This document shows, piece after piece, positions 16,626 through 26,448 of a stretch of 64,000 bases of DNA. The notes under the pieces are model-generated. The model saw only the letters and a program-made list of their open reading frames with translations, did no database searches and was not told where the DNA came from. Numbering within the stretch: position 1 is the stretch's first letter; the number at the start of each line of letters is the position of its first letter. The DNA is from JACPYF01 sp964348695 (lineage in GTDB: Bacteria > Patescibacteriota > Saccharimonadia > Saccharimonadales > Saccharimonadaceae), in NCBI GenBank assembly GCA_964348695.1, contig CAYGDI010000002.1, positions 1-64,000 of the forward strand, read 5' to 3'. Both the position numbers and the translations under genes were made by a program.

Positions 16626-17159
16626 ATGAGAATTATTGCTGGAAATTTAGGCGGAAGACTATTCGACGCACCTCGTGGTCATAAAACACACCCAATGAGC
16701 GACCGAGTACGTGGAGCGTTGTTCAACTCACTTGGCGATATTAGCGGCAAAACCGTTCTTGATGCTTTCGGCGGAACAGGGGCGTTGTCATTTGAAGCAC
16801 TCAGTCGTGGTGCATCTCAGGCGATAGCTATCGATATTGACGATGAAGCCACAAAAACTATGCAAAAAAATACTCAATCACTAGGGTTAGAGAAAAATTG
16901 TAAAATTATACGAGCCAATGCTTCGAGCTGGTCAAATAACAACCCGTCACTGCAGTTTGATATTGTATTTGCGGCTCCTCCATACGATAGGGTTCAACAG
17001 CATGTAGTCGAAAAACTGGTACGTCATACAAAACCAGATGGTCTTTTTGTACTAGACTGGCCTGCATCGCTAGAGGCACCCCAATTAGCCGGGGCAGCCC
17101 TGGAGGAGGCTCGCACATACGGTAATGCTCAGCTAGCCTATTACTCAGTTATTTCTTAG
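16626..17159 (+). CDS. rsmD: 16S rRNA (guanine966-N2)-methyltransferase RsmD
   Basis: 177 aa. It shows M-R-I-I-A-G-N-L-G-G-R near the start, H-P-M-S-D-R-V-R-G-A-L-F-N, and the SAM-binding D-A-F-G-G-T-G-A-L-S-F-E, all diagnostic of RsmD. Motif IV reads A-A-P-P-Y (Ala117) where the family normally has D/N-P-P-Y. TATACT ends 8 nt before ATG 16626, so the mRNA is probably leaderless. The 3' end overlaps the convergent neighbour by 11 bp. Confidence 0.88.
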   Translation: MRIIAGNLGGRLFDAPRGHKTHPMSDRVRGALFNSLGDISGKTVLDAFGGTGALSFEALSRGASQAIAIDIDDEATKTMQKNTQSLGLEKNCKIIRANASSWSNNNPSLQFDIVFAAPPYDRVQQHVVEKLVRHTKPDGLFVLDWPASLEAPQLAGAALEEARTYGNAQLAYYSVIS

Positions 17160-17952
17160 AAGCTTGTGAAGCCTGATCCATCCAGGCAAGCGCAACTGTT
17201 TTGATGATAATGGGAATCAGTACTGAGCGTGTTTGGCGCGCCAAGGTCGGTGTCCAGCCCCAGTGAGTGAATGTTTCGTACATGTGCAGCCCAGAGATTT
17301 CTTGTAATTTTGAACGATAATAAGCAGTTAGCCCAATTTTTTGGTACTCTTTTAGGTCGTCCTCACTCAGCGTAATCTTGCTCGAGCGAAGCGGTGTTAT
17401 CGCGCTGGCAACACCGAGTTCAAAAAGTAGATGAGAGGTCATCACACCTTTCGCACCCCAAAACTGCCAATTGTTCTTCAGCTTTTCTCGGTTGCCATCG
17501 CCTGGTAGCAAGAGCTTTTTACGAACGCTATCTCTCGTTTCCTTCGGTTCGCCTCGAATTTCCTCTAGGTGCTCTTCTAGAGGAAAATGGTGAGCAGGAG
17601 TCAGACCATCAACAATGGCATGGGCTAACCAGGCCGCTTCAAAAGCCGACTTTTTCTCGTCTTTGATACGCAGAGCATCTTGCAGATTCTGTGCATGATG
17701 AACTATTTGCTCTATAAGGTCTGTATCCTCCAGATTCATTGGATCGATAAAATGCCATGGCTCGTCAGAGCCTGGGTTTTTGCGTTTGATCCCATCGGGT
17801 CCGTTTTTGCCTTCGAAATGTAAAATATCTTTGATAACAGGGAAAAATGCATCTTTTTCAATGCCAGCAATGCGATAAGCAACTTTGTTGATTTTTTGAT
17901 GAACGCCAATAACGTTGCCTGATTTGTGATGAAAAGTAGTTCCCGAATACAT
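17149..17952 (-). CDS. Putative zinc phospholipase C / P1-nuclease-fold protein
   Basis: 267 aa. H-Q-K-I-N near residue 18, H-F-I-D near 67, and A-A-W-L-A-H-A-I-V-D-G-L-T-P-A-H-H near 106-122 recall the His/Asp ligands of zinc-dependent phospholipase C and S1/P1 nucleases. No signal peptide is seen, which is unlike secreted PLCs. It starts 4 bp after recG and is probably the last gene of that operon. The family call is tentative and the substrate is unknown. Confidence 0.4.
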   Translation of the reverse strand: MYSGTTFHHKSGNVIGVHQKINKVAYRIAGIEKDAFFPVIKDILHFEGKNGPDGIKRKNPGSDEPWHFIDPMNLEDTDLIEQIVHHAQNLQDALRIKDEKKSAFEAAWLAHAIVDGLTPAHHFPLEEHLEEIRGEPKETRDSVRKKLLLPGDGNREKLKNNWQFWGAKGVMTSHLLFELGVASAITPLRSSKITLSEDDLKEYQKIGLTAYYRSKLQEISGLHMYETFTHWGWTPTLARQTRSVLIPIIIKTVALAWMDQASQASKK

Positions 17953-17956
17953 GTGA

Positions 17957-19990
17957 CTAGTTTAGTGTTGTGACTTTCTGATATTTGATTACCTGTTGGT
18001 ATAACTGCTTGTATTGTAACAAATCATCGCCGTTTTGCAGAAATTGGCCAACTGCTCGCTGCACCATGGCTATTGCCTTGGTATCACCCAGACTAGCCAT
18101 CTGTAGGTTTAGCTGTCCATGCTGAGCGCGGCCGTATATCTCGCCCGGACCGCGTAGTTTTAGATCTACTTCGGCTAGATAAAACCCGTCATTGGACTTT
18201 TCTAGCTCGCGCAGACGACGAGTTGGTTTCAGGCTGTCGCTAGAAACTAGAAAACAGTAGCTCTGATGTGCACCGCGACCGACACGGCCACGCAGCTGGT
18301 GGGCCTGGGCTAGGCCAAACTGATCGGCATTTTCGATAATCATGATCGTGGCGTTTGGCACATCAACACCGACCTCGATCACAGTAGTACTGACCAGGAT
18401 GTCTAATTGACCACTAGCGAATTGGCTCATCACTGACTGCTTTTCATCGGCAGTTAGTTGTCCGTGTAACAATCCAATTCGGTGCGATTTGAAAATTGTC
18501 TTTTGCAGTTTTGCGTGTTCTGCCTCTACTGATCGTTTTTCGGACTCCGGGTTATCATCGATCAGTGGACAAACGACATATACCTGACGGCCAGCTTTTA
18601 TTTCTGACTCTACTGCATCGTACATACTAGCTCGCGAGTTTGGCGAGACAATAGATGTTTTGATCGGTTGGCGACCACGAGGCATTTCATTTAAAATCGA
18701 TACGTCAAGTTCGCCATAAACTGTTAGTGCGAGCGAGCGTGGTATAGGAGTGGCGGTCATTGATAGTAGATGTGGCAGATGTTTTGATTTTTCTAGCAAC
18801 TTTTGTCGCTGAGCAACGCCAAAACGATGCTGTTCGTCGATCACGACGAAGCCAAGTTTTTTGAATTGGACTTTGTCTTGTATCAAGGCGTGCGTGCCGA
18901 CTATAACTTGGACCTTGCCATCTGTGATAGCTTGGTATAGTTGTTTTTTGGCGGCCGATTTGACACTGCCCACCAGTAGCCCAACAGTAATATTAAACGG
19001 TTTCAACAACTGCGTCAGAGTTTCTGCGTGCTGAGTCGCCAAGATCTCGGTTGGCGCCATGATCGCTGTCTGATAACCCTGCAAACTAGCCAAACTGGCG
19101 GACATACCTGCTACGACTGTCTTGCCCGAGCCAACATCGCCCTGCAGCAGGCGGTTCATCGGGTGCTCGTGCTCAAAATCTTGTGAAATCTGCCAAATAG
19201 CCGCACGCTGGGCATCAGTCAGCTGGAATGGTAGGTGTGCAACAAACTGCTGAGCATGAGATTGATCGAATGGTATTTGCCAACCTTTTAGCTTGGTATT
19301 TTCGCGTTTGTTCAGTTGCCCAGCTAGAACTAACGAGAATAGCTCTTCGAAACCTAGACGTCTTCGGGCTACGTCGATTTGATCATCATTTTCTGGAAAG
19401 TGTAGATATGTCAGGGCGTCTGCGCGTGAGATGAGCTTTTGGCTTCGGATAATATCGGCTGGCAAAATCTCGTCTAACATGACGATTACTGGACGTAGTT
19501 CGGTCAATATCTTGCGAACTACGTGTGACTTTAGACCAGCAATGGCACGATATACTGGCACTATTCGTCCAGCATTGACATGTTTGCCATCGATTTTTTC
19601 GACACTAGGGTTGGTGATTTGGTATTTGCGACCGTTCAGACCAAATTGACCAGAAATTAACCATTCGCCTTTTTCTTTGCGCAGTTGATCTGCGCGATAT
19701 GGCTGGTTGAACCACACAGCCGCTACCTTTCCAGTATCATCAGCCAGAGTTGCCTCGGTAATGTGCATACCACGACGTACGCGACGCGTTGTTAGATGCT
19801 CGATACGAACACGCAGCGTTACTTTACCAGGTTTGATGGAGCCTACGTCAGAGGTTTTAGAGTAATCTTGGTAATCGCGTGGAAAAAATTCGATCAGATC
19901 ATTTACTGTATGCAGGTTTGCTCGAGCCAAACTCTCGGCAGTCTTTGTACCCACCCCTTTGATATTAGCGAGTGGCGTGTCGAGTTTCAT
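17957..19990 (-). CDS. recG: ATP-dependent DNA helicase RecG
   Basis: 677 aa. An N-terminal OB (wedge) domain precedes Walker A G-D-V-G-S-G-K-T, D-E-Q-H (motif II), T-A-T-P-I-P-R, and the RecG-typical Q-L-R-G-R-V-G-R-G motif VI. It remodels stalled forks and Holliday junctions. Its start codon overlaps the tyrS stop by 1 nt, indicating translational coupling. Confidence 0.96.
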   Translation of the reverse strand: MKLDTPLANIKGVGTKTAESLARANLHTVNDLIEFFPRDYQDYSKTSDVGSIKPGKVTLRVRIEHLTTRRVRRGMHITEATLADDTGKVAAVWFNQPYRADQLRKEKGEWLISGQFGLNGRKYQITNPSVEKIDGKHVNAGRIVPVYRAIAGLKSHVVRKILTELRPVIVMLDEILPADIIRSQKLISRADALTYLHFPENDDQIDVARRRLGFEELFSLVLAGQLNKRENTKLKGWQIPFDQSHAQQFVAHLPFQLTDAQRAAIWQISQDFEHEHPMNRLLQGDVGSGKTVVAGMSASLASLQGYQTAIMAPTEILATQHAETLTQLLKPFNITVGLLVGSVKSAAKKQLYQAITDGKVQVIVGTHALIQDKVQFKKLGFVVIDEQHRFGVAQRQKLLEKSKHLPHLLSMTATPIPRSLALTVYGELDVSILNEMPRGRQPIKTSIVSPNSRASMYDAVESEIKAGRQVYVVCPLIDDNPESEKRSVEAEHAKLQKTIFKSHRIGLLHGQLTADEKQSVMSQFASGQLDILVSTTVIEVGVDVPNATIMIIENADQFGLAQAHQLRGRVGRGAHQSYCFLVSSDSLKPTRRLRELEKSNDGFYLAEVDLKLRGPGEIYGRAQHGQLNLQMASLGDTKAIAMVQRAVGQFLQNGDDLLQYKQLYQQVIKYQKVTTLN

Positions 19991-21204
19991 TAGCGTACCA
20001 GTACGAAGCTGTTCTTGCCTTTTTTAACTAAGGATATTTCGGTGATCTTAATGTCATGGTCTATCTTTTCGCCATTGACTGAAATTGCCCCACCTTCGAT
20101 CAGCCTGCGACATTCACCTTTTGAACCGATGATACCTTTTTCGACTAGTACATCGCACAAATTTCCGAATGCAACAGTAGGAATTTCGTTAGACAAAAGC
20201 TCTAGTTGGTCATGATCTAACTGGCTGACAGTGCTGTTATCACCAAACAGCACTTCCGTAACTTTCTTGGCTGATTCGGCTCTCTCAACCCCATGCACAA
20301 GCTTGGTAACCTCAAAGGCCAGAGCCTTTTGTGCTGCGCGCTCGCTAGGGTTGCTGATGCTTTCGCGGCCTAATTGTTCGATCTGATCATGAGACAGCGG
20401 TGTGTAGACCTTTAAATAATCTACAACCCCATTGTCGTCGACATTGAGCCAGAATTGGTAGAACTGAAATACACTGGTTTTGTTTTCGTCTAGCCATACT
20501 GCGCCAGCTTCGGACTTACCGAACTTTTCACCAGTTGTTTTGTTAATGATCAGAGGTGTTGTGTAGACATGCGCAGCTTCATTTTCTAGTTTACGTATTA
20601 GTTCGACACCCGCTAATGAGTTGCCCCATTGATCGCTGCCTGCAACCTGTAAGGTGACGCCTTTTTCACGGTACAAGTGTAAAAAATCGTAACCCTGGAT
20701 CAGCGAATAGCTAAATTCTGCATAGCTGATACCACTGCCGCCTTCGCCGATGCGACTCTTTATAAAATCACGATCTAGTAGCTGCGTCATTGAAAAATGT
20801 TTGCCGTAATCACGCAGAAAATCCACATAGTTGATGTCTTTGAACCAGTCGTGATTGTCGACTACTTCGAAATCTAAACCATCGAATACTTTTTGGTACT
20901 GTGCAATAATTGCTTGTTTGTTGCGCTCGATATCCTCTCGCGTTTTTAGGTCTCTTTCCTGGGCTTTGCCATCTGGATCGCCTATAAGACCTGTGGCGCC
21001 ACCAACTAAGAGGACAGCACTGTGCCCAGCCTGGATAAACTGGCGTACCATCATAGCAGCAGCAAGGTTACCAATAGTCATACTGTCGCTACTAGGGTCT
21101 ACACCCCAGTAAAATGTCAGTTTTTGCTCATTTAGAACATTTAGATCCTTTAGTGTGGTTTGATTGACGAAACCACGCCATTGTAGTTCGTCAGAAAGAT
21201 TCAT
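19990..21204 (-). CDS. tyrS: Tyrosyl-tRNA synthetase
   Basis: 404 aa class I synthetase. The HIGH region reads M-T-I-G-N-L, the Tyr pocket includes S-Y-S-L-I-Q-G-Y-D and Q-V-A-G-S-D-Q-W-G-N, KMSKS is K-F-G-K-S, and an S4 domain closes the C-terminus. It charges tRNA-Tyr. Its start overlaps the end of the response-regulator gene by 14 bp and its end overlaps recG, so it sits in a tight operon. Confidence 0.96.
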   Translation of the reverse strand: MNLSDELQWRGFVNQTTLKDLNVLNEQKLTFYWGVDPSSDSMTIGNLAAAMMVRQFIQAGHSAVLLVGGATGLIGDPDGKAQERDLKTREDIERNKQAIIAQYQKVFDGLDFEVVDNHDWFKDINYVDFLRDYGKHFSMTQLLDRDFIKSRIGEGGSGISYAEFSYSLIQGYDFLHLYREKGVTLQVAGSDQWGNSLAGVELIRKLENEAAHVYTTPLIINKTTGEKFGKSEAGAVWLDENKTSVFQFYQFWLNVDDNGVVDYLKVYTPLSHDQIEQLGRESISNPSERAAQKALAFEVTKLVHGVERAESAKKVTEVLFGDNSTVSQLDHDQLELLSNEIPTVAFGNLCDVLVEKGIIGSKGECRRLIEGGAISVNGEKIDHDIKITEISLVKKGKNSFVLVR

Positions 21205-21604
21205 CTTTTGGTTTTGCCTGCCAGCTTAACAAAAATTTTTCTACAGTTTCTACTAACTCTTGGCCAGAATAGTCAGATTTGGTCAGACACAAATCTGCTC
21301 CATGGTCGAGCGCTTCTTGTTTGTCCTTTTCCTGTGATAGATTGGACACCACGATAACAGGTGCAGTAACGGAGGTGTTGTTTTGTAGAGTTGTTAAAAA
21401 GTCGTAACCGCTCATCTCTGGCATCATGATGTCGAGTATTATCACTGTAGGGTTGATCTCGATCACATCAGTGATACCCCATAGCCCGTCTTTACTAGTG
21501 TAGACTTTGTATCCAGCATCTTCAAAGGCAGCTGAAAAGATAACGCGTATGTCCTCGTTGTCGTCTACGATCAGTACTTTTCTGTTTTGACTTGTAATAT
21601 CCAT
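21191..21604 (-). CDS. Stand-alone response regulator receiver (CheY-like)
   Basis: 137 aa with only a receiver domain. The acidic pair is in V-D-D-N-E-D, the phospho-acceptor Asp in I-I-L-D-I-M-M-P-E, the Thr/Ser switch in V-V-S-N and the Lys in L-T-K-S. There is no output domain, so it should act by protein contact. TATAGT ends 7 nt before ATG 21604, giving a probable separate leaderless start in addition to read-through from the kinase. Confidence 0.92.
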   Translation of the reverse strand: MDITSQNRKVLIVDDNEDIRVIFSAAFEDAGYKVYTSKDGLWGITDVIEINPTVIILDIMMPEMSGYDFLTTLQNNTSVTAPVIVVSNLSQEKDKQEALDHGADLCLTKSDYSGQELVETVEKFLLSWQAKPKDESF

Positions 21605-21625
21605 AAACTCTACTATACCAAAAAA

Positions 21626-23008
21626 TTATGCTATAGGTAACGACACGTAAAAAATCGAGCCTTCCCCAAGCTTACTCTCGACCCACATCTTGCCTTTCAT
21701 TTTTTCTATGAGATCTTTACTGATCACAAGCCCTAGACCTGTGCCTCGCATCTTGCTAATCCAGGCATTGTCGATCTGTGCGTATTTTTGAAAAAGTAGT
21801 TTTTGGTCTTCTTCACTAATACCAATACCAGTGTCTCGAACACCGATAACAGCATGGTTGTCTTCTAGCTTTGTTTCTACAGTCACCGTACCACCTGGTT
21901 TTGTGAATTTGAGAGCATTGCTCAAGAGATTTGTCACAACTCGTTCAAACTGAGGCGGTTCGATAGGTGCAATAATACTCTGCGGCTCATATACAAGATT
22001 GATCTTTGACTCATCGTAAAGGTTGCGAATACCGTCAACAGCTTTTGCGATGGACTCGCTGATGTCTTTTTCTTCTAGGTTGAGACTGACAACACCACTC
22101 TCAAGTTTGTTGATATCGAGGGTAACGTTGACGAACTCAATGAGACTTTTGGTATTTTCGAGAATTTTTTGTAGGTAGCCCTGTTGTTTTTCATTAAGTT
22201 CACCGACCCGACCTTGCAGCATAAGCTCTATGTACCCACGAATCACTGTCATAGGTGTGCGCAGTTCATGTGATGTTATCGATAGAAATTGGTCTTTTAT
22301 TTTTTGCATGTTGCGCTCTTCGGTCACATCGCGACCATAGACATTGGCATATGCAGCATCTGCTTGTTGCACTGGGACGATCTCAAACATAATGATTTTG
22401 TCTTGATAGGGAAAATCAACTGCCAAACTCTTTCCCTCAGTCAGACAGGTCTTGATTGGTCCCGCTAGGTTGTCAGGAAGCATTGTGTTTTGAACCCCTT
22501 GCAGCGTTTGTAAGATCTCTTCTGCGACCTTGTTGATCAATAAGATCCTTCCGTCAATCGCAACGCGCATAAGTGGGTTGGTGTTTTCTGCAGTGAACTG
22601 AGCAAATTTTTTCAATTCTTTTTCGATCATTTTCCGTTCAGTGATATCCTCGACAATCAGTAGTAGACGAGCTTGTCCGATAATACCGCTATCGGCAATA
22701 GGCACTCCTCGGTAGTGTCTGATGGTTTTTTTGTTTGCCAGATGAGACTCGTATTCTACCTCGGTATCAAACGCTTCTCCGCTGATACCTTTGATGAATA
22801 GCTGATCTAGGCCAACATTTTTGTAGCTGTCTAGATGTAGTGCATTGAGACCCACCGCATTTTCAGACTTGTCACCTGAGAGCTCTGCCATTTTCGGGTT
22901 GAAAGAAGTTATCACTCCCTCGGCATCTAAGGTATATATGCCAAATGGTGAACTAATAAATATGTCTTTGTAGAGTTGATCGGCAATAGGATTGTCAGCT
23001 GCATCCAT
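21626..23008 (-). CDS. Soluble PAS-domain sensor histidine kinase
   Basis: 460 aa. Two PAS domains (about 10-120 and 135-235) precede a HisKA domain with S-H-E-L-R-T-P (His near 247), then N-L-L-S-N-A-L-K-F, D-T-G-I-G-I and G-T-G-L-G-L ATP-lid motifs. No transmembrane segment is visible, so it probably senses an internal signal. It is followed by its likely partner, the receiver protein. Confidence 0.93.
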   Translation of the reverse strand: MDAADNPIADQLYKDIFISSPFGIYTLDAEGVITSFNPKMAELSGDKSENAVGLNALHLDSYKNVGLDQLFIKGISGEAFDTEVEYESHLANKKTIRHYRGVPIADSGIIGQARLLLIVEDITERKMIEKELKKFAQFTAENTNPLMRVAIDGRILLINKVAEEILQTLQGVQNTMLPDNLAGPIKTCLTEGKSLAVDFPYQDKIIMFEIVPVQQADAAYANVYGRDVTEERNMQKIKDQFLSITSHELRTPMTVIRGYIELMLQGRVGELNEKQQGYLQKILENTKSLIEFVNVTLDINKLESGVVSLNLEEKDISESIAKAVDGIRNLYDESKINLVYEPQSIIAPIEPPQFERVVTNLLSNALKFTKPGGTVTVETKLEDNHAVIGVRDTGIGISEEDQKLLFQKYAQIDNAWISKMRGTGLGLVISKDLIEKMKGKMWVESKLGEGSIFYVSLPIA

Positions 23009-23024
23009 AAACGATCTGCCCTAC

Positions 23025-23687
23025 CTAGAGTTCGTAGCTCTGACCGGGGTCAAGAACTTTCACACGAGAATGTTCGCCAACGAGATGTGTAAAGTCTGAA
23101 GTGTCAGCTTCGATTGGCGGCCATGTATTGTAGTGAATCGGAATCGTCACATGAGGTTTGAGATATTCGACTGCAAGACTAGCTGATTTTTCATCCATAG
23201 TATAGTGTCCGCCTATAGGTACTAATGCAACGTCCAAATGACCGAATAGTTTTGGTATGAGTTTCATGTCCGTAAACACAAATGTATCTCCAGAATGATA
23301 TATCTTTTTTCCATCTATACTTACAACAAAACCACAAGGACTGCCGTTGTCAGCACTATGGATAGCAGGCGTGAGGCTATACGAGATACCGTCTTGCGTG
23401 TATGTTCCACCTATATTTGCTCCGACGGCATTGATTTTTGCGTCTGTGACGTCTTTTCGTACGCTCACCTCATGAATAGCAACGAGTGTCGCCTGATCAC
23501 GGGTTGCGATCGCTATTGCGTCACCAAAATGATCAAAATGATCGTGTGTGATCAATATAACATCTATTTTTGGCAATTGTTCTAATGTCACCGAGGCAAG
23601 CGGGTTATTAGTAATAAAAGGGTCTATTACTATTGTCTTGCTACCTTCGATCAGTGTTGCTGCATGTCCTAAACGTGTAATCTTCAT
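23025..23687 (-). CDS. Metal-dependent hydrolase, UPF0173 (YtkL-like) MBL fold
   Basis: 220 aa. The metal motif is T-H-D-H-F-D-H-F-G-D, with further ligands in G-G-H-Y-T-M-D and I-P-I-H-Y. This matches UPF0173 proteins of the metallo-beta-lactamase superfamily. The substrate is unknown. It is the first gene of the leftward run through the kinase, regulator, tyrS and recG. Confidence 0.88.
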   Translation of the reverse strand: MKITRLGHAATLIEGSKTIVIDPFITNNPLASVTLEQLPKIDVILITHDHFDHFGDAIAIATRDQATLVAIHEVSVRKDVTDAKINAVGANIGGTYTQDGISYSLTPAIHSADNGSPCGFVVSIDGKKIYHSGDTFVFTDMKLIPKLFGHLDVALVPIGGHYTMDEKSASLAVEYLKPHVTIPIHYNTWPPIEADTSDFTHLVGEHSRVKVLDPGQSYEL

Positions 23688-23809
23688 AATAGTATCTATG
23701 ATAGTGCTTATGTTGGGAGATTGTCAAATCGACACAAAAATCCTCTTTTTTAGGAAACGTTAGTGTTATAATGAGTGGGCATATTTATAAGTGAGGGAGA
23801 AAAACAACA

Positions 23810-26440
23810 GTGATCCGAAGGCGACAATCAAGATTTGCCAGCACGGGGAAAAAACTCAGCGTCTACTCTAATCTGTCTGCCAAAAGACGCGCAAAACGGG
23901 ACGCCCGATCTAGGAAAAAAGCAGAGTACCTCGCAAGCCTGCCAAAAAATCCTTTTACGCGCACGCTACACCGCATGCACCCAAGGCGCATGATTAATTT
24001 TTGGTTTAGTCGTGAGGGACTAATGATGGGGCTCAAAGTCTGGGGTATCGCCATGCTGTTTGGTATCCTTGCGATCGGTGCTGTCTTTGCATATTACCGC
24101 AAGGAACTCGATGCAATCCGACCATCGGAGCTAGCGAAACGTGTCCAGACAACGGTAACAAAATATTATGATCGCAATGGCGTGCTGCTCTGGGAAGACA
24201 AGGGAGCCGGCAATTATAGGCTGGTTGTACCATCGGAAGATATATCACAATACATGCGTGAAGCAACTATAGCTATCGAGGACAAAGATTTTTATCAACA
24301 TGGCGGAGTGAGTTTTAGTGGTATCGCTAGGGCAACTTATAATAACTTTTCTGGCGGGAGTACTCAGGGAGGATCTACTCTCACACAGCAGCTTGTCAAA
24401 CAAGTCTTCTTTGCCGACGAGGCCCAGCAGCGTGGCCTAGCAGGTATCCCTAGAAAACTTAAAGAGGCTATTCTAGCTGTCGAAGTCGAACGCATGTACA
24501 ACAAAGACCAGATCATCAATCTATACCTCAACGAGTCGCCATACGGCGGTAGACGCAACGGAGTAGAGTCAGCTGCACAAACTTATTTTGCAAAACCAGC
24601 AAAAAATCTTACTTTATCTGAATCTGCACTGCTTGCGGCTATACCCCAGCAACCTGGTTTGTACGATCCTTACAACGTTGCGGGACACGAATCTCTACTA
24701 GAACGACAGCACCTGGTGCTCGACAATATGGCCGAACAAGGTTATGTGACCCAAAAAGAAGCCGACGAAGCGAAAAAAGTACCTGTACTCGAAAGTATCA
24801 AACCAGAAACCGATCAATACGCTGACCTCAAGGCTCCTCATTTCATACAGTACACTCGCTCACAACTTGAAAAAGAACTGGGTAAAGCAACTGTTGGTAA
24901 AGGTGGTCTAATCGTAAAAACAACTTTGGATTATCGGGTGCAAGAAAAAGTTCAGGGTGCAATGACTGATCTGTTCAATTCTCGTCTACCAAAATCTGCA
25001 AACTTTGATAACGGAGCTGTCACTATAATAGACAACCAGACAGGTCAGATATTGGCTATGCAAGGCAGCCGAGATTACAATCACCCAGATTATGGACAAG
25101 ACAATGCAGCAACATCATTCATACAGCCAGGTTCGTCCATAAAGCCGTTCGTATATGCTGCACTTTTCAAACAAAAACCGAGCGGTCAACCAAACTATGG
25201 CACTGGTTCTATCCTGAAAGATGAGCCTATTGATCAGATCTATGGCGCAAAACTAGAGAACTTTGACAAAAAATATAAAGGCAGCCTGACGATACGGCAA
25301 AGTCTCGCCGAGTCACGTAACATCCCTGCCGTTAAAGCTATGTATATTAGTGGACGAGATAATACTCTCAAAACTATTCGTGAAATGGGAGATAAAAGCT
25401 ACTGTACTGACGGTGTCGACAAACAAGTCGGTCTAGCGGCTTCGATCGGTGGTTGTGGACTCAAGCAAGTTGAACATGCTAATACATTTGCTACTTTAGC
25501 AAGAGGCGGTATCTACAAGCCAACCTCTAATGTACTGGAGGTTAAAAATGCTCAAGGTGATGTGATCAAGAAATGGCAAGACGACCCAGGCAAACGTGTA
25601 CTAGATCCACAGATTGCATTTATGTTACAGAGCATCCTGAGTGATGACAGCGCACGAGCACCTAGTTTTGGTCGCGGTGCAAGTGGTCTGAATGTTCCAG
25701 GGGTAAAAACTTTTACAAAAACGGGTACATCAAACCTTGGTAACAAATCAAAAGATTTGTGGATGAATAGCGTCAGTACCAAAGTCTCTATGAGTATTTG
25801 GGTTGGTAATCATGATACTCGCCCTATGAGTAATGCTCTTTCGAGTATCGTTGGACCTACTGTCAATAAAGTCATGAGTCCAATCCACTCCGAAGTTTTC
25901 GCAAAAGATGGCAGCTGGAAAACAGGTGACTGGTTTACGCAACCGGCAGGTCTACAGACAATCAAAGGCGAACTGTTCCCTTCATGGTACAACCAGAAAC
26001 AATCTCAAACGACAACACAGCTAGCATTTGATAAACTATCACGTAAAAAAGCAACGAGCTGTACGCCAGAGCCTGCAAAAATCAATATAAATGTAACCAA
26101 GACGATAGACCCAGTGACGAAAAAGGACACATTCTTTGCCGATGATGGTTACGATGCTAATGCAGATGACGACATACACAAATGTGATGATGTGAGGCCA
26201 TTTGTGAATGATGTAACCTATAGTAGTGGCAAAGTCACTGCCAATATAACTCAGGGAACACATGGGCTACAGACTGTAAGGATAACCGTCAATGGTAGTG
26301 CGAGCGAACAAGGCGCGGCCGCGAGTGGCGCATACACAGTCAATGTCACATTGGCACCAGGAGTACACACAATAGTTGTTGATGTCACAGACTCTGTACT
26401 CTATAGTGGCACCACGACAAAAACAATTACCGTACCTTAG
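23810..26440 (+). CDS. Bifunctional penicillin-binding protein 1A-type (GT51 plus transpeptidase)
   Basis: 876 aa. A basic cytoplasmic head and one membrane helix (about 78-100) precede the GT51 domain with I-E-D-K-D-F-Y-Q-H-G-G and G-G-S-T-L-T-Q-Q. The transpeptidase has P-G-S-S-I-K-P (S-x-x-K), E-S-R-N (S-x-N) and T-K-T-G-T. An Ig-like C-terminal extension follows. It polymerises and cross-links peptidoglycan outside the membrane. The start is GTG 23810 with GGGAG upstream. Confidence 0.95.
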   Translation: MIRRRQSRFASTGKKLSVYSNLSAKRRAKRDARSRKKAEYLASLPKNPFTRTLHRMHPRRMINFWFSREGLMMGLKVWGIAMLFGILAIGAVFAYYRKELDAIRPSELAKRVQTTVTKYYDRNGVLLWEDKGAGNYRLVVPSEDISQYMREATIAIEDKDFYQHGGVSFSGIARATYNNFSGGSTQGGSTLTQQLVKQVFFADEAQQRGLAGIPRKLKEAILAVEVERMYNKDQIINLYLNESPYGGRRNGVESAAQTYFAKPAKNLTLSESALLAAIPQQPGLYDPYNVAGHESLLERQHLVLDNMAEQGYVTQKEADEAKKVPVLESIKPETDQYADLKAPHFIQYTRSQLEKELGKATVGKGGLIVKTTLDYRVQEKVQGAMTDLFNSRLPKSANFDNGAVTIIDNQTGQILAMQGSRDYNHPDYGQDNAATSFIQPGSSIKPFVYAALFKQKPSGQPNYGTGSILKDEPIDQIYGAKLENFDKKYKGSLTIRQSLAESRNIPAVKAMYISGRDNTLKTIREMGDKSYCTDGVDKQVGLAASIGGCGLKQVEHANTFATLARGGIYKPTSNVLEVKNAQGDVIKKWQDDPGKRVLDPQIAFMLQSILSDDSARAPSFGRGASGLNVPGVKTFTKTGTSNLGNKSKDLWMNSVSTKVSMSIWVGNHDTRPMSNALSSIVGPTVNKVMSPIHSEVFAKDGSWKTGDWFTQPAGLQTIKGELFPSWYNQKQSQTTTQLAFDKLSRKKATSCTPEPAKININVTKTIDPVTKKDTFFADDGYDANADDDIHKCDDVRPFVNDVTYSSGKVTANITQGTHGLQTVRITVNGSASEQGAAASGAYTVNVTLAPGVHTIVVDVTDSVLYSGTTTKTITVP

Positions 26441-26448
26441 TCTATCTG

